DNA from: Clostridiales bacterium
GTDB taxonomy: Bacteria > Bacillota > Clostridia > Oscillospirales > Oscillospiraceae
DNA length: 8,652 nt
Direction: 5' to 3'
Assembly: GCA_004556205.1 (NCBI GenBank)
Contig: SFIL01000065.1
Coordinates: 1-8,652, forward strand
A model generated the notes under the pieces. It was not told where the DNA came from, did not search any database, and worked only from the letters and a program-made list of their open reading frames with translations. This document shows positions 5,478 to 8,652 of the stretch, one piece after another. Position numbers and translations under genes: made by a program. How positions within the stretch are numbered: position 1 is the stretch's first letter; the number at the start of each line of letters is the position of its first letter.

Positions 5478-6302
5478 TTACAGCACCTTTGAGAGGAATT
5501 CCTGCAAGCGCGCGTTCTTCGGATGCTCAAACAATTCCTCGGGCGGCGCATCTTCGACAATTTTCCCGCCGTCCACAAACAAAACGCGGGTCGCAACCTC
5601 GCGGGCGAAGCGCATCTCATGCGTAACAATAACCATCGTCATGCCTGTATCCGCCAGCCGCTTGATGAGATCGAGCACCTCCCCGACCATCTCGGGATCA
5701 AGCGCGCTCGTCGGCTCGTCAAAGAGCATGAGCTTTGGCCGCATCGCCAAAGCGCGGACAATCGCAATTCTCTGCTTCTGTCCGCCGGAGAGCGTCGAGG
5801 GGTAAGCATCCGCTTTATCCTCCAAGCTGATCTTCCGCAGGAGATCAAAGGCGGTCTTCTCCGCAGCTTCCTTGATCTCCTTCTTCGTCCGCATTAAGGG
5901 CAGCAGCGCCTTCTTCTGCTTGCGGAAGGGATTACTCAGCCGGTACCATAGATTCTTCCGCTTTGCCGCGTGCAAATCGGAAAGACCGAGGCGGATCGGC
6001 GCAAGGGTAATATTTTGCAGGACGGTCTTATGATTGAACAGATTGAACTGCTGAAACACCATACCGATCTTTCGACGGGCATGATTGATGTCCACGCTCC
6101 AATCCGCCAAATCCTCGCCCTCGAAATAGATCGAGCCGGAGGTTGGATCCTCCATGCAGGTCAGGCAGCGCAGAAGTGTGCTTTTGCCGCTGCCCGAGCC
6201 GCCGATAATCGCGACACGCTCGCCCTCGTCAACCTTCAGACTCACATCGTCCAAAACGGTCAGGTCGCCGAATTTTTTAGTGAGATGAGACACTTCGATC
6301 AC
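5478..6302 (-). CDS. Polar amino-acid ABC transporter ATP-binding protein (GlnQ/HisP-like) with an extra basic segment
   Basis: The 274-aa protein is the ATPase of the importer encoded upstream in the same transcript. Motifs are Walker A GGSGSGKS (34-41), Q-loop VFQQFNLF (82-89), signature LSGGQ (171-175), Walker B LMLFDE (191-196) with PTSALDP, and the switch His228 in VTHEM. The family is usually about 240-250 residues. The excess lies at about 108-139, between the Q-loop and the signature, where a Lys/Arg-rich segment with RLSNPFRKQKK interrupts the helical subdomain that contacts the permease. The start is GTG at 6302, with AGGAGG (6318-6313) ten bases upstream and inside the permease coding end; the two genes overlap by 26 bases, implying coupling. 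Amino-acid specificity cannot be read from the ATPase. Confidence 0.93.
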   Translation of the reverse strand: MIEVSHLTKKFGDLTVLDDVSLKVDEGERVAIIGGSGSGKSTLLRCLTCMEDPTSGSIYFEGEDLADWSVDINHARRKIGMVFQQFNLFNHKTVLQNITLAPIRLGLSDLHAAKRKNLWYRLSNPFRKQKKALLPLMRTKKEIKEAAEKTAFDLLRKISLEDKADAYPSTLSGGQKQRIAIVRALAMRPKLMLFDEPTSALDPEMVGEVLDLIKRLADTGMTMVIVTHEMRFAREVATRVLFVDGGKIVEDAPPEELFEHPKNARLQEFLSKVL

Positions 6303-7098
6303 TTCTTGCCAGCCTCCTTTCCATCAGCTTCACAAGTGCGGTCGCCGCCGCGACCAAGAGGATATAGATTAACGCCATTGCCAAATACGGCACCATGAAT
6401 TCATAGCTGTTTGTGCCGATGGCGTTAAACGCGACATAGATATCCAGTGTGCCGACAAAGCTCACAACGGAAGTCTCCTTGATGAGCGAGATAAACTCGT
6501 TGCCGAGGGTCGGCAGGATGTTTTTGACCGCCTGCGGGATCACAATGCGCAGCATCGCGGTCGAATACGGCAGACCAAGTGCTCTGCCCGCCTCCATCTG
6601 TCCCCCATCCACAGAGGAGATGCCGCTGCGCATGATCTCCGAGACATAGGCGCTCGAATTGAGTCCGAAAACCGCGATACAGACATAGAGCGCCGGATAA
6701 TTCAGGCTCAACGCGGGCAAAAGAACGTAATAGCCGAGCAGAAGCTGCACCACGATCGGTGTCCCGCGGAAGAAGCCCACATAAACGCTGCAAATGCGGT
6801 TGAGGATGCGAGGCAGGCGCTTGTATCTCGGCATGACTCGCACAGCCGCAATCAGCGTGCCGAAAAGGATACCGATAGCAAGACCGAAAACAGCGATCAG
6901 CATAGTGTTCTTCAGTCCGCGCAGGACCTGACGGTAGCCGCCCTCGTCAATAAAAATGCGGACGAATCGTGCAATCTTCCCGTTTCCCTCCGCAAAGCTT
7001 GCGGCAGCCTCCACAATCGTACCCCTTGCTGAGGCAACGCCCGTCAGTACGGCGCAAACAAGCAAAATTGCGCATAAAAATACTGCGAATTTTTTCAT
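6277..7098 (-). CDS. Polar amino-acid ABC transporter permease (HisM/GlnP-like)
   Basis: This 273-aa inner-membrane subunit begins at ATG 7098, which has AAAGGA eight bases upstream; an ATG eleven codons earlier has no such site. Residues 4-24 form a signal-like first membrane segment (VFLCAILLVCAVLTGVASA), followed by an outside stretch of about 35 residues. The permease core then starts with GLKNTMLIAVFGLAIGILFG. The family signatures FFRGTPIVVQLLL and the EAA loop (MEAGRALGLP, then IVIPQAVKNILP) are intact; the EAA loop is where the ATPase docks. The extra N-terminal segment makes it longer than the common 210-230-residue permeases. One permease gene suggests a homodimer. It lies 77 bases after the binding-protein gene, with a hairpin between them, and overlaps the ATPase gene. 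Confidence 0.93.
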   Translation of the reverse strand: MKKFAVFLCAILLVCAVLTGVASARGTIVEAAASFAEGNGKIARFVRIFIDEGGYRQVLRGLKNTMLIAVFGLAIGILFGTLIAAVRVMPRYKRLPRILNRICSVYVGFFRGTPIVVQLLLGYYVLLPALSLNYPALYVCIAVFGLNSSAYVSEIMRSGISSVDGGQMEAGRALGLPYSTAMLRIVIPQAVKNILPTLGNEFISLIKETSVVSFVGTLDIYVAFNAIGTNSYEFMVPYLAMALIYILLVAAATALVKLMERRLARSDRSVSSH

Positions 7099-7132
7099 TT
7101 TCTCTTTCCTTTCAGAATCTATACAGACCACG

Positions 7133-7159
7133 CGCCCCTCTCCGAAAAGGAAAGGGGCG
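7133..7159 (-). promoter_or_regulatory. Intercistronic hairpin between the binding-protein and permease genes
   Basis: An 11-bp stem with one wobble pair (7133-7143 with 7149-7159) and a five-base loop lies 16 bases beyond the binding-protein stop codon. No U tract follows on the minus strand, so it is not a terminator. Hairpins in this place often protect the upstream message from 3' decay and allow more receptor than permease to be made; that role is inferred. Confidence 0.6.
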
Positions 7160-7175
7160 GGAGATATTGCAAAGC

Positions 7176-8036
7176 CTATTTGCCGCCGTTGATTGCGTTG
7201 GCAATGTCGTTTGCGGGATCCTCGTCGATGATCACATAATTGATGTTGCCGTTGAGCATATCCTGCGCCGCAAGCGCGCCGGACTTATAGCCGACACAGG
7301 TCACCGGGAAACCGGCGAAGTCCCAGCCTTCGTCGCCCTCGGTATAATACTGTCCCGTCGTTCCGAGCTGGACGCCGATCTTGGTTGATTTGTCGCAGGC
7401 GTTCAGAATTGCTTCCACATCCTGCGCAGTCTTGCAGTCCGTCATCGTTGTGTCATCGTCTCTGACGAGAATCATCTGCGATGCCTGATAATACGGCATT
7501 GTGAAATCGACGAATTCCTTCCGGTCCTCTTTCACGGTCAGACCCGCCATCGCAATATCGCACTTTCCTTGACTGACAGAGAGACAGACCGCATCAAAAT
7601 CCATGTTCATAATAACAAGCTCTTTGCCTAAGTACTCCGCGAAGCCCTTTGCAATCTCCATGTCAATACCGTAATAATTCTCGCCGAGCAGATATTCAAA
7701 CGGCTCAAACGCGGCATTCGTCGCAACGATAAGCTGATCCTTGCCGCTGTCCGGCTTTGCCGAGACGATTGGCTCTAAGTCACCGCTGCTGAAATACTTC
7801 TCGCAGATCGCGTTGAATGTGCCGTCACTCAGGATCTGTGCGATATAGGCGTTCGCCTGTTCCAGCAGCTCCGGCTGATTTTTATCTACGCCGAAAGCGT
7901 ATTCCTCCTCCGTCAGCGGGATCGGTATGACCTTAACGCCCTTTGCCTGACCCGCCGTCTCCCCTCCGCAGGCGGTAAGCAGGGTAACGAGCAGTATAAG
8001 CGCGCACAACATCGCTGCAATTTTTTTCATTTTCAT
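7176..8036 (-). CDS. Amino-acid-binding lipoprotein, family 3 fold, circularly permuted segment order
   Basis: The 286-aa product is the receptor of the importer. ATG at 8036 is chosen because AGGAGG lies eight bases before it; the ATG at 8042 would be only two bases away. A signal peptide ends in the lipobox LTAC (Cys23), so the mature protein is membrane-anchored outside the cell. Typical family 3 motifs are LIVATNAAFEPFEY (102-115), GIDMEIAKGF (123-132), CDIAMAGLTVKEDRK (159-173), VDFTMPYY (176-183) and GVQLGTTGQYY (221-231). However, the stretch that normally ends such proteins, LTEEEYAFGV through LSDGTFNAICEKYF, is found at 41-82, before the first motif. The chain ends after VIIDEDPANDIA plus seven residues, where that stretch would ordinarily begin. 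Six cysteines follow the lipid-anchor Cys, many for this family. The family is clear, the permuted order is read directly from motifs, and the ligand is unknown. Confidence 0.93.
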   Translation of the reverse strand: MKMKKIAAMLCALILLVTLLTACGGETAGQAKGVKVIPIPLTEEEYAFGVDKNQPELLEQANAYIAQILSDGTFNAICEKYFSSGDLEPIVSAKPDSGKDQLIVATNAAFEPFEYLLGENYYGIDMEIAKGFAEYLGKELVIMNMDFDAVCLSVSQGKCDIAMAGLTVKEDRKEFVDFTMPYYQASQMILVRDDDTTMTDCKTAQDVEAILNACDKSTKIGVQLGTTGQYYTEGDEGWDFAGFPVTCVGYKSGALAAQDMLNGNINYVIIDEDPANDIANAINGGK

Positions 8037-8073
8037 TTTCATTTCCTCCTAATTATTTTTTGAATTCACACGG

Positions 8074-8102
8074 ATTGTAACGCATTCCTTCTCGTTTGTC
8101 AA
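8074..8102 (-). promoter_or_regulatory. Sigma-A promoter of the amino-acid importer operon
   Basis: On the minus strand a perfect TTGACA (8102-8097), a 17-base spacer and TACAAT (8079-8074) precede the binding-protein start by 37 bases. The leader of roughly 30 bases is too short for a riboswitch or T-box, so any control should act on initiation. I see no obvious operator palindrome. Confidence 0.85.
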
Positions 8103-8212
8103 TGGATAAATGAAAAATTATTCAATATTTTATGAAAATTTTTTCTATTCCTTTGTTTTGGATATGGGGAAAGCAGCAGTCCTGCCGCACCTTTGCAGGC
8201 ACTACCCTATTA

Positions 8213-8252
8213 TGTCGTTGCGAGGCTTGCGGGAGCAAGCTGTGGCAATCCT
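8213..8252 (+). repeat. Palindromic unit, single diverged copy
   Basis: The unit starts TGTCGTTGCGAGG and ends TGTGGCAATCC like the unit at 4509-4542, but its centre is replaced by GCTTGC-GGGA-GCAAGC, a clean six-base stem with a tetraloop. The ends are conserved while the centre differs yet stays self-complementary. Confidence 0.65.
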
Positions 8253-8327
8253 GTTTGACTAAGGGCTAAGAGTGAATGGTGAATAACAGTGGTATAGGCA
8301 TTCGCGCACGGAAAAATTGTAGGACGC

Positions 8328-8353
8328 GTAGGGCGGACGATTCTGTCCGCCCG
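8328..8353 (+). repeat. GTAGGG hairpin repeat, copy 4
   Basis: GTAGGGC leads into a perfect eight-base stem, GGGCGGAC (8331-8338) with GTCCGCCC (8345-8352), around a six-base loop. It is the best-paired member of the GTAGGG family in this window. Confidence 0.55.
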
Positions 8354-8398
8354 TGCAGGAAGTACCGACTGCATACAAGCTTATCAGTGCCAACAAGA

Positions 8399-8522
8399 GA
8401 TTGCCACGGGCGCAGAGCGCCCTCGCAATGACAAGACCCCCGACATGTCATTGCGAGGAGCGCGGTGACGAGACAGGGCCCCCGACATGTCATTGCGAGG
8501 AGCGCAGCGACGCGGCAATCTT
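8399..8522. repeat. Cluster of three palindromic units, one inverted and two tandem
   Basis: An inverted unit (8399-8433, AGATTGCCAC to CTCGCAATGACA) is followed by two direct copies of CCCCCGACATGTCATTGCGAGG starting at 8437 and 8479, a 42-base period. The first direct copy loses its right end after GCGGTGACGAGAC; the second is complete to GCGGCAATCTT. Together they look like a nested or partly deleted version of the composite element at 4509-4634. Confidence 0.7.
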
Positions 8523-8541
8523 CTCCCTATTATAATGCGTA

Positions 8542-8600
8542 CTGAACAAAGCAGGAAGCCTTGAAAGCCTTGGCTTTCAAGGCGAATTGGCTTTGTTCAG
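8542..8600. repeat. Large nested stem-loop (structured element)
   Basis: CTGAACAAAGC (8542-8552) pairs perfectly with GCTTTGTTCAG (8590-8600). Inside it GCCTTGAAAGCC (8558-8569) pairs perfectly with GGCTTTCAAGGC (8572-8583) around a two-base loop. That gives 23 pairs in two coaxial stems within 59 bases. TATAAT at 8531-8536 lies just upstream but has no convincing -35 box. It could be a structured RNA, a palindromic insertion or the end of a mobile element. Confidence 0.65.
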
Positions 8601-8641
8601 GTGCAAGGATTTCGGGCAAAACTGCCCAAAACCTTTGCACC
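8600..8641. repeat. Second nested stem-loop adjoining the first
   Basis: GGTGCAAGG (8600-8608) pairs with CCTTTGCACC (8632-8641) with one bulged base. Within it GGGCA (8614-8618) pairs with TGCCC (8623-8627). It abuts the previous stem-loop without a gap, and no T tract follows before the window ends, so it is not a simple terminator. Confidence 0.55.
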
Positions 8642-8652
8642 TTCCGCTGGAG

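Larger units (their letters stand above)
8103..8652. other. Gene-free interval with clustered repeats and stem-loops
   Basis: About 550 bases to the window end contain no credible gene. An AT-rich stretch lies upstream of the importer promoter (8103-8160). A single palindromic unit follows (8213-8252), then about 75 bases without visible structure, a GTAGGG hairpin repeat (8328-8353), a cluster of three palindromic units (8399-8522) and two large nested stem-loops (8542-8641). Open frames here translate the repeats. Confidence 0.75.

Noticed and set aside
8037..8073. Riboswitch or T-box in the importer leader
   Set aside because: The leader predicted from the promoter is only about 30 bases, too short for a known sensing RNA.
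8181..8200. CCTGC/GCAGG hairpin upstream of the importer operon
   Set aside because: Five-base stem with a long loop and no T tract; too weak to call.
8399..8522. Possible CRISPR array at the repeat cluster
   Set aside because: Only two direct copies, repeats are palindromic with unequal lengths, one unit is inverted, and there are no unique spacers of constant length or cas genes.
8353..8535. Open frame containing repeated CHCEERSD-type peptides
   Set aside because: It is the tandem palindromic repeat read in one frame; such peptides are commonly misannotated.

Overview
The window looks like chromosomal DNA from a gut-type Clostridia, probably an Oscillospiraceae/Ruminococcaceae-like Firmicute of moderately high GC. 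The evidence is strong AGGAGG-type ribosome binding sites, near-consensus sigma-A promoters, Firmicute protein families (DegV, C_GCAxxG_C_C, NatA/NatB-like exporter, small Cro/C1 regulator) and many short palindromic repeats between genes. The assignment rests on style and family content and goes no deeper than about family level.

Layout. Positions 1-140 hold the right half of a palindromic repeat element and a rightward terminator. A DegV-family lipid-binding gene (275-1126, minus) is divergent from a four-gene plus-strand operon (1243-4412). That operon encodes an unrecognised 255-aa protein, a C_GCAxxG_C_C redox-type protein, an ABC ATPase and an ABC-2 permease, with 4-bp overlaps or a 10-bp gap between genes. 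Positions 4413-4763 are repeat-rich and gene-free. A small divergent cassette follows (4764-5462): a 72-aa HTH regulator (minus) and a 55-aa acidic protein (plus). They share a promoter region with overlapping -35 boxes and ACTATA operator-like motifs, and two related terminators in inverted orientation bound the cassette. A three-gene polar amino-acid ABC importer operon fills 5478-8036 on the minus strand, transcribed in the order binding protein, permease, ATPase. Positions 8051-8652 carry its promoter, more palindromic repeats and two large nested stem-loops cut by the window edge.

How the genes work together. The importer has a lipoprotein receptor, one permease type (probably a homodimer) and one ATPase, enough for a complete uptake system. 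The NatA/NatB-like pair is a probable exporter of unknown substrate. The regulator/small-protein pair looks like a self-controlled module.

The most striking observation is the importer's binding protein. Its segments appear in circularly permuted order: the stretch that ends ordinary family 3 binding proteins lies directly after the lipid anchor, and the protein stops where that stretch should begin. Next in interest are the terminator-bounded regulator/small-protein cassette, an extra basic segment of about 30 residues in the importer ATPase, and hairpin repeat families whose arms differ but still pair.
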